DNA of 64,000 bases from Lineus longissimus (Eukaryota; Nemertea; Pilidiophora; Heteronemertea; Lineidae): NCBI RefSeq assembly GCF_910592395.1, contig NC_088321.1, forward strand, positions 12,278,001 to 12,342,000, read 5' to 3'. Numbering within the stretch: position 1 is the stretch's first letter; each line of letters opens with the position of its first letter. The notes beneath the pieces were generated by a model. That model was not told the origin of the DNA, ran no database searches, and was given only the letters and a program-made list of their open reading frames with translations. A program made the translations under genes and the position numbers. This document shows, in pieces, positions 1 to 10,530 of this stretch.

Positions 1-658
1 GGAAAGCTCTCTCTCTCTCTCTTTGCACCATCCTTTGCTTTATGTTCAAAGTCTGAGTAGAGTAGGCCAACATGTCGTAAAACAACGGCTCGTTTGCAAG
101 TGTCACATCAACTCTGGTACTGGTCATGGCCACCTTAGCTCTTTCGTCGATACCGATTAACCGAAGCCGCAACTTCGACCGACAGCCTTCTTACTGTTGT
201 GACAGGGGAGTAGATCTTTAATTATCGAGGCGCCTCCAAAATAATGGGTTACCAGCCTTAGGCGAAATACTGGAAAGTGGCAGCATCTTAGCCTGCGGGA
301 AAAAGATTGGAACTACCTACTTTGATCACGACTTGAATTATACCATCGATTCGATAATAAATGATAATTATATTCGTCAAACGTTTTGTTTGAAGAGGCA
401 ATTTCTCAGTGGTTTCATGACGAATGTTCGTGCAAGAGGTATCAGTGTGTTGCTAGCGATGTCTAGTTGTGTCTATCAAAATGATAAGTGAACATTTGCG
501 TCGCAGCAGTGTACAATGCTCACATACATGCCTAAATCAAAGGGGTAATGAAATTGCCACCTGTGGCGAGAATTTACCTTTGCTGGGCGGAATTAGTCAA
601 CGCGGTATATTATGTACAATGATGTACACAAATTGAAAGTGTATATTGGGATTAAGGC

Positions 659-669
659 TAATATATAAC
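659..669 (+). promoter_or_regulatory. TATA-like motif in alpha spacer
   Basis: TAATATATAACTT lies at a fixed place in the spacer before the gene. It also occurs at 32279, 40001 and 48653. In the beta copies of genes 2 and 7 the matching site is AAAGATATAAC. It lies about 700 bp upstream of the start codon when no insertion intervenes, which would imply a long 5' UTR or an unseen leader exon. The promoter role is inference. Confidence 0.2.
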
Positions 670-718
670 TTCGACACAATGCAGGAACATAACTACACAA
701 TGTATCTGTTAAACCCTT

Positions 719-1532
719 GTCTTGTATTAGTAGATCCCTCCGCTTGATCGGAGCACCTTGCTCGGGTCGATATCCTGATCCTCTGCAAGTAGTTTTTCGT
801 TTATCTTAATGTCTCGCGTAGTGTGCAGTTTGTGGCACAGCAAGTTTGAGAGTGTATTGGCACTTATTACGTTTTTGTTTAGCTTTAGCATGATAATATT
901 TCTATTGTTTCTAGTGTTATTTTGAGTGATATATCCCCACCCGTTCAGCACCGCAGAGCATACTTCATCGTCTGTCCTTGGTGGCGTCAGCTTATCTTCT
1001 GTGTATAGTTTCTGGAGGTTCTCTATCCTGGCAGCTCTCATCTCTTGCATGATTTGGCATCTGATCAGGAAGTGAACAACATCCTCCTCCTCCTCGTTGC
1101 ACAGGGGGCAGATTGGGGAGATCTCCTTTTTTAAGAACTGGACCTTTGTGACCTGTAGGCCGTTTCTACCCACCAGTAGACGTGCCCTTGTGGTTGCAGC
1201 CTCCACCATATATGGTTTGCCTTTGCACGGAAGCCATAATGGGTGAGGTTTGCCTGTCCAAGTCTGATGAACAATCACCCATTTGAGAGTCTTCTTACGG
1301 CCTGCCTCGATTGACATTTTTGTGTACCATTTGTCCTTTACTAGTAGGGTTGTGTGTTCTCGCCAGGAAGATTTAGGCCAAGGGTACACTATTGCCTGAT
1401 TCACATCAATGCCATAGTGCCATCCCAGCTTGCAGACCTGTGCAAACCAGCTCTTGGAAGTGTCTGTCTTCGTCGCTAATTGTCGCTAACACTTCGTCGC
1501 TAATTGTCGCTAACCCTTTCGTCGCTAACCCT
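719..1532 (-). mobile_element. 5'-truncated non-LTR retrotransposon fragment
   Basis: The insert lies in minus orientation between TTAAACCCTT and a second CTAACCCTT copy. Spacers without it (near 40050 and 48705) read straight through TTAAACCCTTTG, giving an empty site. Its 5' side ends in short repeats of CGTCGCTAATTGTCGCTAAC type at 1470-1532. No poly-A tail is visible at the 3' side. Only the terminal part of the ORF2-like region remains. Confidence 0.75.
727..1489 (-). pseudogene. C-terminal fragment of retrotransposon ORF2 (post-RT zinc finger region)
   Basis: About 250 codons are open on the minus strand, with no start of their own. They contain the Cys-Cys-His-Cys motif CPLCNEEEEDVVHFLIRC, which is typical of the zinc-binding region downstream of reverse transcriptase in non-LTR elements. 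Catalytic RT motifs and endonuclease are absent, so this is a dead 5'-truncated remnant. The nearly identical copy at 32348-33110 sits at the homologous point of another spacer. The clade of the element cannot be named from this fragment. Confidence 0.75.
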
Positions 1533-2459
1533 TTGTGTAGTGTGTACAAGTGGAGTGTGAGCCTTGGTAGTCTGGCAGTAGTTGTCTGTGAGGTCGTTTA
1601 TGGACGTTTTTCATTCTCAGGCTTTTTTAACGATAAACATTACAGCACTAAATATTTGCTATCGTTTTGTTTTGATGAATGAAGTGTTTTTCTTTACGAC
1701 TAACAGCTGTCCTCTTACGGCAAGTGTATGCATGCCTTTTCAGCTGCAATCACTACCGGACCACCAGAAACGTTGCCTATTTTACCCCAAGCAAGATAGT
1801 TGAAACAGATATTATTGACTAAAGGTCATGCTTAGAAAACGCAATAGCGAGTTCTGGACTAAGAGATCCTGTCGAGGCACAAAATTGTTATTTAGACCAC
1901 CTGAACGTCGTAAAAATAACTAAATTGGTGATTACCTGTTATGCAGTTCACGGACTGGAGTCAGTTATGCATGCAATGTTACCCAGATGGCAAGCTCTCA
2001 TAATCACCTGCCTGAGGGGAACTCGAAACTGCAAAGATTTATCAATGGAAGGTTATTCGCCCGCCTTAGGTTTTAACAGGGCCGTTCAGAACTACCTATT
2101 TTTATAAGCGTTTCGTGGTAGGTTTTCTTTAAGAAAATTGTAAATGCGCCTTACAAAGAGCATTCAGACGCCATTGCAACACAGTTGCGACATGCGCGTG
2201 CATGCTAGGCAGACGGTCCTCGAAGCTCTGATCAAATTCGTATGATTATCTCTTAGTCAAGATTGAAAAAGAATCTTTCAAGAATCGAGTAACGAATGTA
2301 CATTGAAAATTCGAAGAATACACAGATACAGCTATACTTGATAACTCTGTAACATTCATTCGAACTTCTGAACGAGGTAGAAAAAACCCATTGTATTGGG
2401 ATTGCTAATGTATTGTTAACCAACTCCGATCCAGTGTGAGTTAGGCTTTCAGTTCGACG

Positions 2460-5400
2460 ATGCGCCACCTACTTACCGGTATATTACTCCTTCAATCCAT
2501 CGCCTGTAGAAGTACTGGAGACAACTGTATCAACCACAGAGGTGAGTTGTTTGGAATTATTCAGGTCCCCGTCAATGAAATCAATTCGGCTCAGTCATCC
2601 CAGGCCGCACAAATTAGGTGATGACATCATTCTAAATCCTATATCGGATAGTACGATGAATGCAAATGCTTAAAACAATTATACGTTTGCCGTATTAACA
2701 AAGTGCGTTAGGGTTGCTTCCCTGCCTCAAATCATCTCAGAGGTTGGAGCAAAGCGTTTGGCCAGAAGGTGCCCACCGCCAAATGATTGCATCATTGGCC
2801 GGTGGTTGCCGTTCTAAGATTCGCATTGGACAGATCACCCCTTTCAAGAAAACTGATGGTACAGTTGTAGTTATAATTCATTAGAAAGCACAGCAATCAA
2901 CTTTTCACATGCAATATATCATATTGCTTGAGTGGAGTTACTGAGCGCCTCAGGAAGGACCGGCCTATGGGTGAAACACTCACATGCTGGGTATGCACTC
3001 GTTCACGAGCCACGACAGACTTTAGCGCCCAAAAAGGGCTTCCAGTCTATTAAAAATTTCAACATGAGCATTCATATCTCACCCCTTTTATGGCTGCGAA
3101 AGGCATACTTGTTTAGGCTCTACCCATCGAGGCGGTAGTAGAACTCGGGTTTTGTCTGGCTTGGGATCTTATTGGTGAGTGGATCCAATACACACTATAT
3201 ATTCTAATAATACCAATGACAGCAGCAGAGATCGCAATTTAAAGATATTGGTGCTTATTTCTACGAAAGCCTAGCAGACTCATCTGAAATTCGCAATCCG
3301 AAATTTGAGATCCAATATTAACCAATCAGAGGGAAACTTTCAACATTTCAAAACCAATTAGATGTCGTGAAACATTTTATTCGGTGAATGCAAAATGGCC
3401 GCAATCGGCACTGCGTTTATATGCATCAAATCATTGTAAGAAGCTAGATCAACTCGACTTGCTGATGTCAGGTGATTATTTTACATATACCGTGATGCAT
3501 TCTTGACGCAATGATTAGTAGAAAATAGGTCAAATATATTGCATTATTTCAAAATGATATTCTTGCTAGTCTGACAATCTCAAAGAATCCTGCCCATGTC
3601 GGGTTATAGCTGCAATTTAATAAAAAAAAGCTTGACTTAATTGAAGAACCATTGGTCTCTTTTGTCATTAGAGCAAAGTACTGAATGTTACACTTTATCT
3701 GATTGGCTAAAAGTTTCCCAGCGACTAGTGAGTTTGAATTTCCGATTCGGATTCGAGAATTTCGGACTCCGGATTTCTAATTTCAGATGGACCATCTGGG
3801 CTTTCGTAAATTTAAATAAATCAAGTTGTAATTTAAAATTGACTAAGGCGATTTATAATGGAACAATGTTGTGTTCCTTTGCATTTCAGACACCAGTGTG
3901 TTCTTTCTTAATGGAACTGACAGGAATATAAGGTAACTGTGCCTGTGGATTCTCCATTTTTCATAAACTTATGAAGCAAAACCACTGCATCTTTGTTTCC
4001 TTTTGGTCCCGCATCCAATATTGTCACACTGCTCAACAGGGAAGGTAGCTTCCTGTCTTCCGCAATACGAAGCTACACAGCCATAGAAGATCTACAGTTT
4101 GCTTCTTTTCATCGCCATTTCCATCTATAGTTCAAAGCCATCAGAATAAATAGGGTATTAATCGGTTGCGTCACTCTACTTGAGGCTCTTTATGTTTAAA
4201 CCTTTGGCTGTGGCTCCGTGTCAAGACTTTGTCATTTATGGCATCGGAATTTCTCCACAGCAGTTAGCAAATGTGTCTTTAAATGCTGAAGTTTTCATGA
4301 CATTGTATCGATTTCAAACTTCTCCAGTATGAAATACGGTGCAAATTACGCCAAGTCAACTTTCTTTGGTGAGGTTCTCTCATTTAATGAATGTGATCAT
4401 GAGGTTAAGCAGAACATTGATCTTCAGAAGAACGATGTCGTTTCGTTTGCTCTCTACTTTCGTCAGCGTCACCATAACAGACGATGGGAATCTATAATTT
4501 GGATTTCTGGAAGACGCTTTGAAGTTTACGTCAGAAGCAATCATCGTATAGAAGTAATGTGTAATAACCTACATAAGAATTCGGCGCGAAGAACTAAAAC
4601 TGGAAAGGCAATTAAGGCGCGTGTTTGGTATTTTCTTGTTGTAACGGTGGACATAGTAAGAAATATCCATAAGATTTACCTCGACGGAGTAAAATTGAAT
4701 GCTAGAACGCTACCAAAATCTGTCAAAATCAGATCAGGTCGCCTTACTTTTCTTGGTCGTCGTTTACCCACCCTAGGAGGACGCTGCACTTCACATTATT
4801 TTATCGGTGCTATGTCCAACCTGAGGATTTTACCATGTCTCTTGAATCAACGGGAGGTTCGAAGTATTTATGAGAGCGGTAAGTTAGAAGTTCTTCGGCG
4901 CTGGAGCTCAAACACGTTTGTACAAAACAAATTAAGTCAGTTAACGTCCGTGGTATTAACTTTAGCTCGGCGTAAATATGGTTAAGTTCGCTAAGCTTAA
5001 CTGAAGAAGGTTAAGAGTTAGTGCCTTCATTTTCACCTATTTGAACTATCACACCCGGTTTCTGTTTTCATTGATCCGTTGTCTAAGACAAGTTTAACCA
5101 ACTATAACGTGGCGTCAAATCCTCCAACACTTATTATGCAAACGTCAAGTGAACGTGTTGGTGACTTCTGTTGGAAAACCACAGGCATGCCAGGCCCTAA
5201 TAGATAATTTCGCAACCCAACAGCAATGTTAGTGTTCAGCTTTGTCATTCAGTCCTCAGCATTGTAAATACTAGTATAGGATACCTTTGACAGTCCGTAT
5301 TTTGTTACTGGATATTTCCATCCATTATTCTTGGCACAACGAACAACAATAACCAGTATATACAATTCACATTGATACAAGAATGAAGATTTACTAGCCG

Positions 5401-6163
5401 AAAATGACAAAAATCAATTAATTCCGCAAATGTACACAAATGCATACTTACGAAATATAATTCGTTACCATGCTAACAACTTATGAACGTTGAAACTGAT
5501 CCCAACCTGAAACTGCGGCAATAAAGACCTTGAACATGGCAGCACGTTCTCAGTTCCGTGTGGCACAGCTTTGTGATACAGTCATTCACTCACAGCCAAT
5601 CAGATTGTGGGTATTTTTACATATCACTCGCCGAATCCTCATTTCCCATTGTCATTACAGTTAAATATGAGAGTAAGTATGGCACGCATTCTCAAAAACT
5701 ATTTTAAAGGGATTTTATCCAAACATTCTGACTGCGAATGTTGTCTCTTTAAAACAGACTAGTTTGAGACCTACAGTTTTAGTTTGAGGTACTTCAGAGA
5801 TATAAAAGTTGTTCCTTGCTGTCGAGTATGTCGGTATTGACGTCTCCTCACACACCACTCGGGTGGAGTGGTCAGTATGTCAGTTTGACATTTTGACATT
5901 CATTTTACCTCGATCTACCCTCCCGTTGTTTGTAATAAAAAAAATTAACTTTAAACCCTTGTCGTATAGAAAACCGACTGATGTTCATAAAGGAAGACGG
6001 CGACTCTGACTCCATTGACGAAATATCTTATAACAGAGGACCTGTCCGTTCAAAGATCCAATGCAGCTTGTACTGTTATGACAAGAACACACGCAATGAG
6101 ACCTGTAAAGCCTTAAGCTTTAATATCAACACAAACTTTTGTGAAATTTTACATATTATGTAA
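2460..6163 (+). CDS. Gene 1: secreted LamG-PAN protein, alpha 5' type (four exons)
   Basis: Exons are 2460-2541, 3890-3932, 4328-4878 and 5970-6163. Splice borders are AGAG|GTGAGT, TTTCAG|ACACC, AAG|GTAACT, CTCCAG|T, AGCG|GTAAGT and TATAG|AA; phases 1, 2 and 1 agree throughout, giving 289 aa. Residues 1-15 are a signal peptide (LLTGILLLQSIA). Residues 29-225 resemble a laminin-G-like fold: a KIYLDGVKLNA strand pair near 157 and the end motif FIGAMSNLRILPCLLNQ near 200, with Cys at 64, 120, 195 and 212. Residues 226-289 form a short PAN/Apple-like module (Cys 257, 261, 271, 283). N-glycosylation sequons occur at N35, N40 and N268. The start is the only ATG ahead of the hydrophobic run. Such domain pairs usually bind sugars or proteins outside the cell; the actual ligand is unknown. 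The domain assignment is by eye. Confidence 0.72.
2741..2858 (+). other. Possible cassette exon, gene 1 (118 nt, out of frame)
   Basis: A good acceptor (ATCTCAG|AGGTTGG) and a candidate donor (GATG|GTACAG) bound 118 nt. Joined to exon 1 in phase 1 it reads EVGAKRLARRCPPPNDC and stops at TAA after 24 codons. Read in the next frame it is open to the donor (GAHRQMIASLAGGCRSK). Inclusion would truncate the LamG-PAN protein; skipping keeps it whole. Confidence 0.3.
3254..3814. repeat. Old inverted-repeat (foldback/MITE-like) sequence in intron, gene 1
   Basis: The left end (CTTATTTCTACGAAAGCC then ATCTGAAATTCG) is matched in reverse complement at the right end (TTTCAGATGG and GGGCTTTCGTAAATTT). 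The same pair flanks the corresponding intron at 11139-13012, 26536-27130, 34651-35957, 41509-42076, 50549-51109 and 60508-61102, so the insertion predates the array duplications. Confidence 0.55.
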
Positions 6164-6497
6164 AAAATAATTTCAGAAAAGCAAGGGATACAACGTTACA
6201 ACTTTGTTCCATAGAGGAGGATTCGACCTATTGTGTTCAATTTCATTGGATTCTTCGTGAGAAATATTGAACATCAGGAGAATATTATGTTGATAGCAGC
6301 CTGCTTGTGCAATTTACAGATCATAGTTACATGGTAGCTATTTCGAGATTTCTATTTCGAGATTAAGAAATGACAAAAGACTTGGACAAAATTTATCGAT
6401 TGCAACGAAGTTTAACAAACACGTGCAGATATCAAGTTTAAGCATTTTGGCGTTGTCCAAGTCATTTATTGATATTATAGGTTTGTATCTATTAACC
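6164..6497. other. Sequence downstream of gene 1
   Basis: These bases follow the gene 1 stop codon and are conserved after every paralogue. No coding frame and no clear AATAAA signal were seen here, so the 3' end of the transcript is not located. The last 9 bases (CTATTAACC) are the target-site copy of the next insertion. Confidence 0.5.
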
Positions 6498-7812
6498 GGT
6501 ATCAGGACACTTCCCCCCTGGACATTTGCCCCCCGGACTTCTGCCCCCGGACTTCTGCCCCCCTAGGACATCTGCCCCCCGGATTTTTGCCCCCCGGACA
6601 TTAGCCCCCCTAGGACTTCTGCCTCCCTAGGACATCTGCCCCCCGGATTTTTGCCCCCCGGACATTAGCCCCCCTATGACTTCTGCCTCCTAGGACATCT
6701 GCCCCCCCGGACATTTGCCCCCCGGACATTAGCCCCCATAGGATTTCTGAATACATCTTTTCTATTTATAGTAACGATAATTCTATATATAGTAACGTCG
6801 CGGAATGCTATTCCGATGCTTGTGAAGGGATAGGCTTGCGTAGCTATGCCTGAATAAAAAAAAAAGTTAGTTGGCGTCCCCCTTCCTACCCGACAAAGTG
6901 CTCGAGAGCCAAAAAAAATGTATAGTGCATTTTACACTAGAATGTACACCTACCCGGATTTTATCATGATTCAGATTTTTTTTTATTTGCTCTGCAGCTA
7001 TATTTTCAGCCTTAAAATGAATTAAAAAAAACAAAAACACCTCCCCCTACCCACCTCCTCCCAGAAGCAAGGACGCTAACCAGCTTTTTTTTAAAGTTGC
7101 CAAATGATACTCCTTTTCTGAGAAATGCCTCTGTCATACAATGTTTCTGTAAATCTATTTTTAGTACATGTACATGTATATCTGATGTTTTGAAACGTGT
7201 TTGTTGTTTGATTAAAATAGAAAACTTCACATGACACCTCCGTCTCCTTCCACCATCACAACCAATCAAGAAATGAAGTTATAGTACAGGTCAAAGAAGG
7301 TAATCATTATTTAAATTATTTTGTGCTGAAAATTACTGAAGGGTGGCCTACCTGCTACCTTCAGTAATTCTGCTACCTTCAGTAATTTTCATTTAAAAGA
7401 AATACAGCAATCCTTACCATTCTTACATTTGACCTATGGATTGCCCTGGAGTAATGCACATAAGTATGCTCTTAAATCTATTAATACAGGCCAAAGCTGA
7501 TCATCCTGCTACTCTTGGACTGACCGACTCATCCAAGTTCTCTTTGACTGTCCCCGGTGGTAAATGTCCGGGGGGCAGACGTCCTAGGGGGGCAGAAGTC
7601 CTAGGGGGGCTAATGTCCGGGGGGAAAATGTCCGGGGGGCAGATGTCCTAGGGGGGCAGAAGTCCTAGGGGGGCTAATGTCCGGGGGGCAAATGTCCGGG
7701 GGGCAGATGTCCTAGGGGGGCAGAAGTCCTAGGGGGGCTAATGTCCGGGAGGCAAAAATCCGGGGGGAAAGATCCGGGGGGCAGATGTCCGGGGGGCAAA
7801 TGCCCTAGAATC
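6498..7812. mobile_element. Foldback element with C/G-rich arms (1315 bp)
   Basis: The element is flanked by direct copies of CTATTAACC at 6489-6497 and 7813-7821; the sister spacer at about 19828-19838 has a single copy, so the empty site is visible. The left arm (about 6508-6750) is a tandem of GGACATTTGCCCCCC-like 14-17 bp units. The right arm (about 7551-7806) is the same array inverted (GGGGGGCAAATGTCC). About 800 bp lie between the arms, without a convincing gene. It is probably a non-autonomous foldback element. Confidence 0.85.
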
Positions 7813-7821
7813 CTATTAACC

Positions 7822-10530
7822 TGTGTGTATTTCCGTATTGACATATGAACATGGGTATGTCCAGTGGGCCCTCAAATACACACACTCGTGCACAGTGCAA
7901 AATGTTGTACCAGATGTTCTATAAACCAATTAGTGTATTGCTGACTTGCTAGGGAACAAAATGGCGAACCCTAACATATACAAAAAGAACTTCGCAAAAT
8001 CATTTGGATGAAGCAACACCCGAGTTTACTCGGAAGGATGACCTGATTTCTGTGTAAATATAAATATGTCTTTGCAAAATCTGATCTCCAGTTCGGTTGT
8101 AATTCCAAATCCCCCACAACCACAGTGGACAGCGGTACACCATTAACATGACCGTTATTACCATAAACAACATTTCCTGTGGTTTATGTTATGTTGAGGC
8201 CTGTTAGATTGATTATGGGCGGAACCCATGCTTAGTAGTGCATGGCCAAACAGTTAGCACAGCATTACTGGGCTCACATGGCTTAAAGGAGACAATACAG
8301 TATATTCACGCAAATTAACAGGCGACTAGAACGGAAATCGACAAAAATTGAACCATAACTACCATTCAAATCACAGATTGGTTCTCAGTTTTTAGAGTGC
8401 AACTTGATCATCTAGTTGACAATTTAGGTAGAAATAACATTATTTTCCGAAGAAAAAACCGTTCAATCGGATTTTCTATTTTTGTTGTGTAGCAAGTCGA
8501 ATGTCGCTCTGAGCTTGGCAGGTTAAGACGGACTGTGTGTTCCTTTCACTATTGTCTGCCTTTTGTGAAGTCTGACGACATCAATTTCTTCTATTATCTC
8601 GTGGTGTCACCTGGGCTCATCTTATGTGTGACATGCTACTGGTTTTGCTAGAACGGGCCACAGATATGATGATGTGTATGAAAACAAATTCTTTTTCAGG
8701 AATGCATGCTTTACTTCTAATCGCAGAAGGATAGTTCCATTTGACTGACTTTAAGACATAATACACATCAAAGAGAATGTTTTTCAACGCTTTACAGGCA
8801 ACGTCAAGCCAATCACAAAGCAATGTATCAAATTAGAATAAACAGCTTAAACCTGATTAAGGGCTTGTAAAATAAAATACTAGTGATTGGCTTTGACATA
8901 CACTGACTGCATGCGAAGCTTAGCTCAAATTTATTAGTAATTTTGTCTTAACCAAACTTGGACTGCAGGAGAGTGTGAGAAGCAAGGATTAAAGGCAGCA
9001 CATAAGACATTCAACATAGTGTACATATTGGAAATTGATAGATTGATAGATCAATACGAACAATGGTTTCATTGATACGACCATGCATGAATACAGTTAA
9101 TTAGTTTTGAACTATTTCACTGGGTGTTTTATCCGTGTTCCAGAAAGCTCTCTCTCTCTCGTTGCACTATCCTTTGTTTTATGTTCAAAGTGTGAGTAGA
9201 GTAGGCCAACATGTCGTAAAACAACGGCTCGTTTGCAAGTGTCACATCAACTCTGGTACTCGCCATGGCCACCTTAGCTCTTTCGTCGATACCGTTTTAC
9301 CGAGGCCGCAACTTCGACCGGCGGCCCTCTTACCAAGCTAACGGTTGCGACAAATGAGTATGTCGTTAATTATGGACACGCTTTCTTTCGCTACATCAGC
9401 TCCAAAGAAATGTGTTACCAGCCTCAGGCGTAATACCGGAAAGTGGCAGCATGTTGGTCTTCGGGAAAAGGATTGGAACTACCTACTTTGGTCACTACTT
9501 GAATTATACTATTGATTGCTTTATAAATGATCATTATATTCGTCAAGCTCTCTGTTTGTAGAGGCAACTTCTCAACGTCATCATAACGAATGTTCCTCCA
9601 AGAGGTATCCATGTGTTGCAAACGGTGTCTAGTTGTGTCTAGTAAAATGATCAGTGAAAATTAGTGTCAACAAACATTTGTTTTCGCACTTTTGAAAATC
9701 GGACATTGAAGCAGGTTGCAGCTGTCTACAATGCTCATGTACATGCCTAAATCAAATTGGTAATACAATTGTCACCTGTGGCAAGAATCGAAGTTTGCTG
9801 TGCGGTTTCGGTGAACGGGATAAATAATGTACAATGATGTATACAAATAGAAAGTGTCTCTTTGGATTAAGGCTAAAGATATAACTTCGACACAATTAAA
9901 GAACATAACTACACAATGTATCCGTTATACGCATTGTTTAGTGTGTGCAAGTGGAGTGCCAGCCTTGATTGTCGGGCGATAGTTGTATGTGAGGTCACTT
10001 ATGGACTTTTTTCATTCTTATGCTGTTTTAACGATATACATTACGTCACAAAACATTTGCTATCGTTATGTTTTGAAGATGAAGTGTGTTTTTCTCCGAC
10101 TAAGTCTAACTGCTGTCCTCTTACGGCAATTGTCTGCATGCCTTTTCAGCTGCAATCACTACCGGACTACCAGAAATGTTGTCTATTTTACACCGTATTT
10201 TGTATAAAAAATCGTGTATGACGTTTATTTGACGTGCAAATGACGTAAATGTCCTCTTTCGACAAATTACATGAACATTTTGGATTTCGTAATATGCTAA
10301 GTATTTCTTAGGGGCATTTTCAACCGGCCTATCCTCCATATCTAACACAATAACTGGATTAAAGGATCCCTCGCCAAAGAACGGAGGCAGCTATGATGAA
10401 TAGGGATAACTCTGTATAACATTCATTCGAACTTTTAACGCAGTAGAAATGAGCCCATTGTATTGGGATTTGTAGTTTATTGTGAGCCGACTCCGATCCA
10501 GTGTGATCGGGTTAGGCTTTCATTTTGACG
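7822..10530. other. Array spacer between genes 1 and 2 (beta type)
   Basis: This is conserved spacer with no supported gene. It holds a left-truncated TA-type MITE at about 8490-8665, AATAAA at about 8872, a CT tract at about 9150, and the degraded TATA-like AAAGATATAAC at about 9888. Frames open in one copy are broken by indels or stops in others. Confidence 0.55.
8490..8665. mobile_element. Left-truncated short TIR element (MITE) remnant
   Basis: The body and right end (ACTGGTTTTGCTAGAACGGG) match the intact element at 54661-54850. The left inverted repeat is missing and replaced by GTGTAGCAAG. The same truncated form is in the next spacer at about 20430-20602. Confidence 0.6.

Larger units (their letters stand above)
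1..2459. other. Array spacer upstream of gene 1 (alpha type)
   Basis: The window opens inside the spacer that precedes each gene. It starts at a CT-rich tract matching positions 9143, 31621 and 47996 in other spacers. Short open stretches occur but their frames are not kept between alpha and beta spacers. It holds a TATA-like motif at about 659-669, a retrotransposon fragment at 719-1532 and about 900 bases of unannotated sequence leading to the gene 1 start. The stretch from 1 to about 3530 is nearly identical to 31620-34940. Confidence 0.6.

Noticed and set aside
2932-3138. Intronic frame with LLWLRKAYLFRLYP and a strong GTGAGT downstream
   Set aside because: Present only in alpha introns, with differing frames and stops; beta introns lack the sequence.
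6164-6200. Continuation of the last exon past its stop through GTAAAA as a donor
   Set aside because: The only nearby acceptor (ATTTCAG) would leave an intron of about a dozen bases. The stop is conserved in all seven copies.
9916-10221. Spacer frame containing CPLTAIVCMPFQLQS
   Set aside because: Alpha spacers carry indels that shift the frame, and two overlapping frames are equally open. Treated as non-coding spacer.
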